Source: Macrophomina tecta
Taxonomy: Eukaryota; Ascomycota; Dothideomycetes; Botryosphaeriales; Botryosphaeriaceae
Direction of reading: 5' to 3'
Assembly: GCA_024180945.1 (NCBI GenBank)
Contig: JAKSGN010000006.1
Coordinates: 1,984,001-2,048,000 of the forward strand
Length of the DNA stretch: 64,000 nt
The translations under genes and the position numbers were made by a program. The notes beneath the pieces are model-generated. The model worked only from the letters and a program-made list of their open reading frames with translations, was not told where the DNA came from and searched no databases. Shown here piece after piece: positions 46,575-57,389 of this stretch. How positions within the stretch are numbered: the first letter of the stretch is position 1; each line of letters begins with the position of its first letter.

Positions 46575-47242
46575 ATGCATTCTGCCCGCCCCATCGGCCG
46601 CCTTTGTTCACGCGCTTCGACGTACGCCTGCGCGCCACGCGCTACGTCGACTGCCACTCGCCGCATTCATCAAGAGCTCTCGCACATCCGTCGGCCCCAA
46701 AGCGCGTTGCACCAGCCCCAAGCCTTCCTTCCGCCGCTGCGTCGCCGTGTTTTCTCTACCGCCACCAGGCGCTCCGAATCCGCTTCCACGAAGCCCGGGG
46801 ATAGCTCTACCGGACCGGGGCAGCAGGAAGTCCCACAATACCAGATGACCTTCACCTGCAAAGTCTGTACGACGAGATCATCGCACAAGATATCCAAGCA
46901 AGGCTATCATCATGGAACGGTCTTGATCTCGTGCCCTGGTTGCAAAAATCGGCACTTGATTTCTGATCATCTCAAGGTCCGTTATCCGTCCTAGCCCTGC
47001 ACCCAACCCTCACAGCTGAATACCATCTATAGATTTTTGCAGACAAGAGCACAACTCTCGAGGACATCATGAAAGACAAGGGCCAATTGGTAAAGCGAGG
47101 GATGCTCAGCGAAGATGGAGACCTAGAACTATGGGACGACGGCTCTGAGACGAAATACGAACGTCCCGCACCAAAGAACCAAAGCACAGTCAGTACGAGC
47201 AACGATGCTCCATACGGAGCATCTTTCAAGAAACAACCCTAG
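46575..47242 (+). CDS. ZIM17: Mitochondrial Hsp70 escort protein, DNL-type zinc finger (Zim17/Tim15/Hep1)
   Basis: Two exons: 46575-46976 and 47033-47242 with a 56-nt intron (GTCCGT...CTATAG); 203 aa. The protein keeps mitochondrial Hsp70 (Ssc1) soluble and supports protein import in the matrix. The first 80 residues are Arg/Ser/Ala-rich without acids, a clear presequence. The DNL zinc finger follows: [20 protein letters not shown], then [21 protein letters not shown], with the two CxxC pairs binding zinc. The intron splits HLK from IFAD. The acidic Lys-rich tail ends in Pro. I chose the ATG at 46575 because it starts the presequence; the longer upstream frame is leader. Confidence 0.92.
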
Positions 47243-47677
47243 GTTCTGGTGGCTCGATGGCGGTTAATGCACAATTGATGGGATCGTGACGGCGATAACA
47301 CGGCTCCGCGGCGTTTCGGAGCATGGTGCAGCTAATCTCGGCTCACGTTCTTGTGAAAGAGTACTTGTACATCTCAAGGTATGTTGTACAGCATTTTCAT
47401 TAAATATTAAGGGTCTACCTTAGTGGAATTACAGGCGCTTCCTATGAGAAGGGGGTTTCAAAAAGAGTTCAAAACGAGACCGGTAATTGAACGGATGAAT
47501 GATCTGCATCCCAGATGCTTGATCAAATACTCCCATCTCATCACTTTCTTCATATAGACAAATTATCCTTCTCTTGCGTGACTTCGTGACTATTCTGCTC
47601 ATGGACTTTCGTTCCTCCTACTCTTGGCACCAACCAGATTTATGCGCGTAACTCTGCTAGTCGAAGCTTACCTCTGC
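47243..47677. other. Short intergenic between convergent genes
   Basis: This is 3' flanking sequence of ZIM17 and the Ser/Thr-rich gene; I see nothing in it. Confidence 0.5.
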
Positions 47678-49247
47678 TCATGCCTTTGCAGTAACTGTTT
47701 CCTTAACAGTGGCGGTCTCTGTCACAGTTTCTTTCTCAGTGACTGTTGTGGTAACGAAAACGGTTGAAACGCTCGGGTTAACGGGAATGACCGTGATGCC
47801 AGGCCCTTCCGATGAAGAAGATGAGGTCGTTACAGGTGCCGAGGCAGCATCCGAGGACGACGTGCTCTCAGAGCTCGAGGCCTCGGTTGCGGAGGCCTCC
47901 GTGGTCGTAGTACTGAAGCTTTCGGTCGACGTTGGCTCTACGGCTGATGGCGACGGAGTGTACGTAGTACTCGCTTCAGCGACACTCGTCTCATGAGTGC
48001 TGATCTGAACGGTGCTCGGTATAGCATTGCTTGTCAGAGGAGCTTGTGTGCTCGTCTCCGATAGAGGAGTTGAAGTTTCACTTGACGTGGGCACTTCAGC
48101 TGCACTCGGACGAACTGTCGTGTAGATAGTCGTATAGAAGACACCTGGCACTCTCGTCTGTGACGAAAGCGTGGAGGTCTCCTGCGAGGTAGGCTTGGCA
48201 GAAGATTGCAGAGTGGAAGACTGCAGGGTGGAAGGGGAGTCTGTAGCAGAAGCTTGAGCGGCTGGTGTGACAACGGTGTAAATCGTCGTTGTTTGGTACA
48301 ACACGCCAGGTTCTGAGACGAAAGTCGATGCACTTGTTGCAGAGCTGCTTGCACCTGATTGGCTGATCGTGGCCGGTGCACTGGATACTGGAGTGTTGGG
48401 CACCGGAGTGTTGGGCGGTACTACAACCGTAGGAGTCATCGGCGTCTCAGGTATGGGAGTAGACTGCAAAGAGCTGACTGCTGCACTGCTTTGTGTTGAG
48501 GCCGTCTGAGGGGAATAAGTGAATGGTCTGCCGCTCGGCGTTGAGTGCGTCTGAGGGGAATAAGTGAATGGCCGAGTGTCTGATGGCGTGTTGATTCCAG
48601 GAGTGCTGACCGCTGGTGGCGTCGAAGAAGTCGAGTTCGGAGACAGTGTGGCACCCGGGGTAGTAGGATCGTAAGTGAACGGGCGACTTATTGTTTCCGA
48701 TCCTGACACTGAAAACTCTGGGCCTATGAAACCACCTTGCGCCGTTGTGGTAGCGGATGCTGAGCTTGAGTTTGTGGCCGGCGTCAAAGTGGGAGTGATT
48801 GCAGGAGGAGTGGCAACGGGAGTGGAAGGGGTGAACGCCGAGGGTGATACAGTAGATGATGCCGCTTGTGTGCTATCCTGTACTGTCGAGATATCGACTG
48901 TGGCAACAGGTAAGCCAGAGGGATCCACGAAGGTAAACACAGCTGGGGAAGGCGTACTGGTTGGGAGTGTGACAGGCACAACAAAAGGAATACCAGTATC
49001 CGCGGCCTGGACTCCAGGAGGGGTGGAGGAAGTGTTTATTGCGAGCGGCGTATTCGAAGAATAGGCGGCTGCGAAGATTGGTGAAGAGCTGTTCAGATAT
49101 CTAGGATGGCTTTGACCTGTCAGTGGAGCATGTGAAATAGGAAATTCGGCGAACTTACTTGATTCTCCGCGCGCCTTGGGGGAGCGGGCCAGCAGCGGCG
49201 GAAGCTGACAGTGCTGCCAGCAGCAGGACTCTCACAGTGCAGCCCAT
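47678..49247 (-). CDS. Secreted Ser/Thr-rich repeat protein
   Basis: Two exons: 49247-49159 (89 nt) and 49100-47678; the intron 49158-49101 (GTAAGT...CCTAG) is the only acceptor choice I found that keeps the long frame with a sensible joint (RIK-YLNSSS). The product is about 503 aa. MGCTVRVLLLAALSASAAAG is a good signal peptide. The remainder is almost all Ser, Thr, Pro and Val. Three copies of RPFTYxPxT (around 143-205) and two copies of a GVxYxTTIYT block suggest structured repeats within a mucin-like stalk. The end (ETVTETATVKETVTAKA) has no GPI signal. Proteins like this are wall or extracellular glycoproteins. The family is unknown to me. The N-terminal exon is less certain than the rest. 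Confidence 0.7.
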
Positions 49248-50514
49248 GACTGGGCGCAGGAACCGCACAGAAATAAAGAGTGATGACCTGAGAAACCAGC
49301 CCAGGGAAGAGAGAAACCAACAGACAGTTGCAAAAGAAAGTGGTCTAAGCAAAGGACGATCTGAAAGCAAAAACAGAGCGAGAAAAGATCGACGAAGAGG
49401 AGCGATGGTATTAATGGGAAGCAGAGGAAAGAGAAAAGGAAAGACTTGCGGTCGACGAGACGGCCTAGTGCCCGACGAGCAGTGAGTGACCTACGATGTG
49501 CATATGCAGGAGGAGCTTCTTCACGGCGGATTTTGAAGGAGCCGATTAACCGCCGTTTTACTCAAAAATAGCAGAGAGACAAGCACTGGCTGGGCCAGTC
49601 CGGCGGGCGACCGCCAGTGCGGAAAACATGGGGCTATTTCGAGCTGCTGGCAGGGCAGAGTGGAGCAGGTGAAACGTGATCTGGGCGGCTCGCCTTCGAA
49701 AGCAGCGACAAGAGAGCCAACGACGCGCTGTGGTTGGCTCGCGCGTGAAACGCCCTGGTCGGTGCCCGGCCTCATCACGACCACGTCGAAAACATGTTCT
49801 GGAACCTCTGCGTCCGCCGCTCGACGTAGAAAAGAACAGCATGGGGCGCAGCCTGCCGGACTGCAGTTAGACCCGGCTCATGCGAGCATCGCCGTCCAGT
49901 CGCACGAACCACCTGAGAGAGTCGCCTCGCATTGGCGGCCAGCGTGTTCCTGCATGCTGCCTGGGGCTGTTCCCTCCAGACTCTTCGTGCCCAAGACCTG
50001 ACGCAGAACAGGCCCTGCTCACGCCGGCGGCAGTGATGGTGAGGAGACGGAATGGAAGAGCGTGCTCGTCGGGTGACCGCGCGCTTCCGGAGGTTACGCG
50101 CCGACGGTGCTGGCTGTACGACGCGCTGGCTGTCCTGAAAGACGGATGCACGGGGACCGCGCAGCTTTTGGGAATCCGTGCATTTTCAATATGCTCAGCG
50201 CGTGCGGAATGCGCCGAAAGATCCGGCCGCAGGCGGTTGGCAGGCTGGCAGTGATGGTGGTGAGGAAACACCCGCCTGACGGCGAGATGCAAGCAGCGAC
50301 AGGCTTATCGATTGTTGCTCCGTGCGACGCAGGCGGGCCAACACCGCGCGCAAAGCCAACCCATACTCTGCCGCCCACAGCCAACCAGCCTACGTCCAAG
50401 GTAAGCCTACCCACCGCGGGTAGTCCGGATTGTTTGCTTCATCAATAGTCGTGTCGTTTCGTCGCATCCCGTCACTCGTCCTCCGCGCCAATTTCTCCAC
50501 CTGCCGCTGCCACC
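49248..50514. other. Divergent promoter region, 1.27 kb
   Basis: It lies between the Ser/Thr-rich gene and the kinesin gene. There is no coding sequence I can support. It is rich in short unrelated frames. Confidence 0.5.
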
Positions 50515-52983
50515 ATGAGCGTTCGTGTGCTAGCCCGCATACGACCCCTGCTCAAGAACGAGCTCGAGAAGGACACCATCGTTACCGCCGAAAGCGCAAC
50601 TGGGGACGAGAACTCGCCGCCCAATCTCATTCGCATCCCCAACCCGAAGAACGAGGCCGAATCCTTCAGCTTCCAATTCAACGGCGTCTACGACCGCACC
50701 ACAACACAACAGGAGTTGTTTGACAAGGAGGGTATGTGGGCAGACGCACTTCCACTGAGGCGCATGTGGACTGACATGCTCCACTTCCAGTCTCGCCTAC
50801 TGTCAAGCACCTATTTTCCGGCTACGATGTGACAATCTTTGCGTACGGTGTCACCGGCACCGGTAAAACCCACACCATGCGCGGCGGAAAATCTTTGGCA
50901 GATCGCGGCGTTATTCCCCGGCTACTTAGCGCCATTTATCGCCGTTGTCGCAAGCTGGAGAAGGATGGAGAGACGCAGGTCGAAGTGTCGATGAGCTACT
51001 ACGAAATCTATAACGACCGCGTTTACGATATGTTTGAGCCCCCGGAGAAGCGTACTGCAGCTGGTCTACCAATTAGGGATAACAAGGGAAAGACGGTCGT
51101 CGTGGGTCTTACCGAGAGACCTTGCACAACCTTGAAGGAATTCGAGAGGCTCTATGATGAAGCCAACGTAAACCGTTCAACATCTGCAACAAAGGTAATA
51201 GTCCCGGCCTGAGCTCATTAGCAGCTGATGTTGACGTCGCTGGCAGCTTAATGCGCACTCGTCTCGTTCGCATGCCATTCTATGCGTCCAGGTTACCCAA
51301 ACAACCGCCACCCATACTCGTGTCTCAAAGGCTTCGTGTATCGATCTCGCTGGATCCGAGGACAACCGCCGAACTGACAACAACCGGGAACGTCTTGTGG
51401 AATCGTCCGCCATCAACAAGTCCCTCTTCGTTCTGGCGCAGTGCGTTGAAGCCATCAGCAAGAAGCAATCCAGGATACCTTACAGAGAGTCGAAGATGAC
51501 GCGCATTTTGTCTCTAGGCCAGAACAACGGGTTGACCCTCATGGTACTAAACCTGGCACCGGTGCGGTCCTACCATCTGGATACTTTGAGCTCGCTGAAT
51601 TTCGCAAATCGCACCAAGAAGATAGAAGTTGCTGAGGTAGAGAATGAGCCAATTCTACGTGCAGTCGGTCCAGCGAAATCAACATCCAACATCGCTGGTA
51701 CGAACCTGCAGCAGCGACAGCCTTTGCGAGCTCTGGCCGCTGCGACGAACGTTAACCTTGCTCAGACCAATTTGCAGCAACAGAAGAAGATTGATAAGCC
51801 GGTCAAGGCGTTCTCCGTATACTCTGATAAGAGCAGGACCGCGAAGCCGGTACAGACAACCCGAGCCGATCCTCTGAAGCGTGGTCCAGCAGCCGCCAAT
51901 ACAGGCTCGAGAGTAACTAAGCCCACGAAGCCAGTCCACAGTTCAGGCTATGGCAGACCAACTGCACTACAGTCAGGGTTGTCGAAGGAAGCCATCGAGG
52001 CGCTTATCGAACGGCGTTTGGAGGAAAAGTTGGCCGAGCGGGCTCTCAACGAATCTTCCACCATCCAGACGCAGGATATCACTGAGGCAGTTAAACAACG
52101 CTTAGAGGCTCTGGAAGAACGCGTTGGCAAGACTGAAGATGGAAGAGCGGAGGGACTACACTTCCTGCTCATGGCGAAGCAGCACCATGTCCGCGGCGAG
52201 GACGTATCTGCGCTCAAGATGTACCAGCTTGCCCTACCGCATTTCCCGGAAAATGAGAAGCTCAGCCAAAAGATTGTCAACCTCCAGGAAAAAATCAGGC
52301 AGAAGAAAGAGGCTGCAAAGAATGTAGCTGTGCCCCGACCCACCAGGAGCTTTGTAGAGCCAGAATCCGCGCCAATTCGTTCATCGGCGCTGGCGAAGCA
52401 GCCCCTAAGGAGGCCAGCAGTAGAGCCGGTTCCCATCTCAGAGGAGCGTCCCCTCACGGCGCTGACTCGCCCTGTCGCCCGCAAGCTTCTTTCTAAGAAG
52501 AGTAGCTCCGCGAAGCGCCCTGCCCTCGACGAGGACCACGACGCCTCTGATGCCGAGCCCGACACCCACGACGCATCCTTTATCCCTGAGGACGACGACG
52601 CCGGCGCATCCGACTACCGGGACGACGATGAAGGCGACAGCTTCGTCTACAAGCCAAAATCGAAGTCCGATAGGAAGCAGAAGATGAAAATCTTCCGCGA
52701 CAATAGCGGCCTCGATGACTTATCCTCTTCCTCCACCACTACCACCCTCACCCCCCGCACCCAGCGCCTCCTCGACATCATCAATACCCGCGAGGTCTCG
52801 CAGATCCGTCTGCTCAAGGGTGTCGGCGCCAAGAAGGCTGAGGCCATCGTCAACTCGCTGTGCGAGATGGACGGCGCCGCCGGCGCCGATGAGTGGTTCA
52901 TCACGGACCTTGAGCAGCTGGGCGGACTGAGGGGTGTGGGCGCGAAGACTGTCGAGAATATGAGGGCGGGTTTGGCTTTTTGA
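50515..52983 (+). CDS. Kinesin-10-like motor with C-terminal helix-hairpin-helix
   Basis: Three exons: 50515-50731, 50791-51194 and 51247-52983; introns 59 and 52 nt; 785 aa. The motor fills residues 1-350: P-loop GVTGTGKT (92-99), switch I NAHSSRSHA, switch II DLAGSE, and the terminal SLNFANRTKKIE. There is no N-terminal extension. A short helical segment with a TPR-like ALKMYQLALPHFPEN stretch follows (near 580), then an acidic linker. Two helix-hairpin-helix motifs close the protein (LLKGVGAKKAEAIVNSL and GLRGVGAKTVENM). That order matches the chromokinesin Kid/KIF22 family, which binds DNA and pushes chromosomes. No extended coiled coil is seen. Family membership is likely; role on chromosomes is inference. 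Confidence 0.88.
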
Positions 52984-53665
52984 ACCATATATCGTGCGTG
53001 ATTCCGCTTTGTCATTTCCCGTCTTGTTCCTTTTTTCCGGGCTGCGAGCGTGGCGTGGCTTTAATGCCACCTTATTCCTTCTTCTCCTTAGAGCGCTCTG
53101 CTTCAGCGATGGCGTTTGCTTGGGTGTTGAAAGTATTTTTTGACTTTTTAGGCATAATGACATATGGGTGGCGTTCCGCGTTTTTCAATAGCAAGAGGCA
53201 TACGGCCTCTGAGGTAGACAAGAAGTCACGTACGACAATGATCAATTCGTTCACAACAGTCCACCAATGAGGTTCTGAGCAAGAGCCGAAATAATGATGT
53301 TTTTCTTTTTCTATTGGCTACGTAAATGCTACAGCCTCCAACAACAAAAATCGTAGCTTCATGAACTTCGTTCATTCGAACCGAATCAACACACTCCGGC
53401 GCCGCCCAGCAGAAGAAAAGAAAGGAAAAGCCCAGCTCAAGAACCCCGCTACTATAACCTCTCGCAAGAAAAGAAACGAAAATAAGCCGAGAAAGTACAG
53501 AGGGGGAGCAAGAACGGGAAGTCCCCGTTTCGTCTCCGCTATGGGCCCTGGCAAAACATCGACAAGGGCTGCTCCGATCCTATAATGCCCCCAATTCCTT
53601 TCTTCCTCATCCAGTCTTCCCGGATTCCCACTCAAAACGACAGGGCGCTCATGAGAGCCAAATGG
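52984..53665. other. Intergenic between convergent kinesin and VAC14
   Basis: A 60-aa minus frame (53072-53254) carries MPKKSKNTFNTQANAI, which has a protein-like look, but the frame stops quickly and no continuing exon was found. Otherwise nothing is seen. Confidence 0.45.
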
Positions 53666-56600
53666 CTACTTCTTTCCCTTATTTGACCTCCCAACGCCGC
53701 TCGTAAACCGTCCCAACTGGCTTAAACTACTCCTACTCTTCTGATGGCCCTGCACCGGCGGTTTCGCGGGCGTCGGATCCTGCGCTGACGGTGGCCTAGT
53801 CATGCTCTGCGCAGAGGCCGGCCTGGGCGGCAGACCGCCACCAGGATGCACGCCCAGGGCGGCTCTGGGGTGCAGCCTGCCCTTCGAGTTATCCGGACCG
53901 GCAAGACCCAGGCCTGAGCCTCCCTGCGTGCCGGACGAACCACCACCCTGGAGACCTGACGAATCATGGCCGTCGGCAGAGCCGTCGATGCCGAGCATGG
54001 CGTTACGCTGCGCACGACGCGCCCGTTCCTGGACTTGCTTGAACTTCTCGAGGAGCTCTTGCCACTTTATCCCGCCTTCGCCCTCGCGCGACTTCAAGCG
54101 GTTCGTCCGGTCGAATCCTGATGTTGAGGGTGCCGGCGCGGTTCGTGGCGCGATGTGCAGATAGCCAATCGCGCTGACACTGTTCAGACGGTTTTTAAGG
54201 GCCGCAAATGCCGACGACTGTGGCAGGAGCATGAGAAGGCCATATAAGCATTTGTACAAGTGAGGGTACTTCTCCGGCTCCAGGAGCTGAAGCCGCAGGT
54301 AAGTGAACACAGGTGACTCAAGGAGTTGGACGAGTTTGTCAATCTGAATCAACATGTTGACAGTCATCTCAAGCTCCCCGAAGATCTGCAGCAGATGGTA
54401 GGCTTGCTCATAAGCCTGTGCAAGCAAGCACAGAGAGAAGGTAGCGACGGCATTGTGGCACCATGAGCGGAATAGGGTAACGAAGAAAGCCTGGCCTTCT
54501 CTCGTCTCGAGGTTCCGTAACCGTTTGCGAAGATCGGCGAGCTCCGGGGCGGTAATGAGGTTGTTGTTGAGGTTTTGTACCATGATACTAGCGAACTCAA
54601 CATCCTCATCTTTCTCCAGGCAATCGGCAAGCGTCCTGTAGATCCGTTCAGGGCTGAGCGATACGCAAAGCTGTCGAATGATGAGGTTTCCACGAGTCTC
54701 GAGCAAGCGTCGGTCAGTTGCGAACAGGCTGAGCAGGCTAACCATGAAAGAGGTGAAGTAGGAATCGTCGCTGTTTTTTGAAATTTGAGATAGTAAAAGA
54801 AGGTCCCTCGTCACGACAGACTCAGCCGGGTCAGAGAGTGTTTTCAGAAGAGCAGGGAATGTAGCATCGTTGATTGCCAAGATCTGTTTCATCTATGCGT
54901 TAGCATGCGTATTCTCGTCAACAGAAAAGATTGATTGCTTACCTTGCGAGGTGCTTTCCGGTGGAGCATTATAAGCCAAGATAGAGCAGCTACGCGAGTC
55001 GCCTCGTGCTCATTCAAGAACTGTAAAGTAAGTGCATTGACTGCTGCTTCATAGTCCAGCTCAGCACCAGGGCGAGGCGACGAGGAAGTATCCTCGCCCT
55101 CCGCAGGAGGTGGAACTTCTGTCTCGGGCTTCGGCTTAGGTTCAGCCGTTTTCAAATCAGTCGTAGACTCCCTCGTGGAGGATCTCCCGCCCTTTAAGGA
55201 GTAATTTGATTCTCGTCGGTCGGTGATCTCCCTACTTGTACCGGACGAAAGCTGCAACTGAGTCACCCTTGAGCTTTCAGCTTTGTTCTCGTCAGGCAAG
55301 GACATGATGTGATCCATCAACGAGGAGTTGACCCTATTTGCAGCAAGACGGACTTGCTCGATTTCGTTTGCCATCGCTGGGAGGACGTGTGATAGAAGGC
55401 GAGGAACAAATAGCAAGATATCCTCCGGGCAGATCTCGAAGAAGCTGTCAATCCACCGGAGGCAGGTGAGCTGAATCTCCTCTTCTATAGTTTATTAGCG
55501 AGCGGACTTGGTTAGCAGTGATTGGACCTACCGGGAGAATCGCTCAGGTAAGCCACGAGGGTCTCCAAGATCTTCGGATAATCGATCTGCACGTCCTGAC
55601 CAGGAATCCAATCTCCATCTGTCATTCCCGACGCTCGATCGTTCATTGTTGTAGATTCAGTTCCCTCACTCAAAGAGTCCGGTGTCTCCTCCGCATTTGC
55701 TTCGCTATCCGCTTCAACATCGTGAGAGCTCTGGACACTCATGCCGCTCTTCATACTCGATCTTGAACTCTTCTTGCCCTCCTCTCCCTGGCCCTTCCGG
55801 CTTTCTGCAAGCCCACGCTTGATCCGGGCAATTTTCTTGATCTCAGAGAGGAATCGCTCCAAAGCTGTCTGGGTTGCAGTATGCACATCTTGGTTAAGAT
55901 CGCTAAGAAACTTGAGAAGCCCGCCAAGGAAAGACGGCAAGTACGAGACCAATTCAAGGTCGGGTATCGAGTCGAGCAAAGTAATCCAGGAAACGAGGAA
56001 GGTGCGAGTAAAAGGGTTTAGAACGTTGATCCGTTCCTGAAGGAGAGGTATGAATTTGGGTAGGGAAAAGGCAATTGGCATATCGACGGAGGGTGTTGCC
56101 GACTCCCCAAGCGCGGAGTCATCATCTATCGCGTCTTCGGGATGGTGTAGAATCGATACGTACGACGCAGCCGACTCTGATACAATGTCCTTGACCAGGC
56201 GGTCAAGCAGTTCTGCGCCATTTTTGACCGACGCTTCGGAGTCCGCAGCCAGCTAGCAGATTGTCAGCCCAAGCTCATGCCGCCTTATATTCCGACAGTA
56301 TGCATACTTTGCACAGAGCGTCGAAGACTTCGTTGAAGTAGAGCAGTATCTCTCCTTTGGCGACCTTCGCAATGTTGTACATGCTCTCACAGGCGTAGTA
56401 ACGAACGCGGGCATCTTGATCGGAGAAGCAGGCGAGGACGGGCGGAACGATTTCCTCCAGGTATCTCGCAACTTCCTAGGGGCCGGGTCAGCGACTGGCA
56501 GATAGCAAGAGGCGCTGGGGCAGCTCGGCTTACACTGCCCAAGGCTATCGAGGCGGCAGCCAGGCCGATGAGGCCGCCATTCCTAGCGTGAGGCTGGTGG

Positions 56601-56823
56601 ACAGCGTAGGCATACTCGTGGCACAGCTGGTAGACAATGCGCTGGATCTTGTCGTGGTCCTTGTTTGCCAGGGCATCGCGGACCTGGGCTTCGAGCCTGC
56701 ACGTTGGCGTCAGCGGTGGAAGCTCTGGCAGGGCAGGCTGGGGCGGGCAACGCACTCCAAGGCGCCCGCCTTGCGCTTGTCGTAGAGCTTATCGTTGAGG
56801 GCTTTCTGGATGCTGGCGTCCAT
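53666..56823 (-). CDS. VAC14: Vac14, PIKfyve/Fab1 complex scaffold
   Basis: Six exons: 56823-56756, 56696-56534, 56475-56308, 56252-55532, 55484-54943 and 54892-53666; introns 47-59 nt; 962 aa. Vac14 is a HEAT-repeat scaffold holding Fab1 (PI3P 5-kinase) and Fig4 on vacuole or endosome membranes. The start MDASIQKALNDKLYDKRKAGALE is the family signature, followed by helical repeats with AYAVHQPHARNGGLIGLAAASIALG (Fab1-binding region). A charged spacer with QGEEGKKSSRSSMKS follows. The conserved C-terminal block covers VAALSWLIMLHRKAPRKM through TYLRLQLLEPEKYPHLYKCLYGLLMLLPQSSAF. The Gly/Ser/Pro-rich tail ends GRSNKGKK. All joins are in frame. Longer than yeast Vac14 (880 aa) because of the spacer and tail. 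The gene is divergent with the DENN gene, another traffic factor. Confidence 0.95.
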
Positions 56824-57389
56824 TTTCAAAACTGCATCGCGCAGGCGGTGGCTGGGTGGGTGTGTGGGTGTGGGGAGGAGCACGACCAGGCGCGGCGGAT
56901 CGGTGGAGGAGGGAGGAGGGCGTGGTCGTCCGTCTCTCGCGCCTCGTTGCTCGTGGAGGCTATCGCAGCATTTGTCCGACGCGATGCGGCAGGCTCGAGC
57001 TTCGTGCTTTTGCGCGCAGCAGGGTGATCTCTTGTGTTGGCTCTGATCACCAGCCAGGCTGCAGCAGCGTGAGCGAGCATGAGCAGGGCCTGCTGCACGA
57101 CGCGAGGTGCCCATTGGCTGGGCCATGACGTGCCTAAACAAAGCAAAGCAGCCAAAGCCGCCGCTGGCCCTGCTCGACCCCCCCGGGCGCGTCCAGCTGT
57201 GCTGTCCATCAACTCCCACACTGCTGCTCCCGCGCTCCAACCCCGCCCTGCCGCGTTCGACTTCTCCCCGGATGCCGTCGCCTGGACCATGAGCAGCTCC
57301 TGCCTCTTCTTGCGCCAAAATCCGCCCGCTGCATCTGCCTGAGCGAGCTCTCGGTCGCCCGCCCGCGATAGGGGGCCTGGCTCGTAAAC
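56824..57389. promoter_or_regulatory. Shared promoter region VAC14 / DENND6-like
   Basis: 566 bp of GC-rich sequence separate the two start codons. No specific element is recognised. Confidence 0.35.

Noticed and set aside
53072..53254. 60-codon minus frame with MPKKSKNTFN
   Set aside because: Stops after 27 residues from that Met, no donor leading to a further exon was found, and downstream sequence is the kinesin 3' end.
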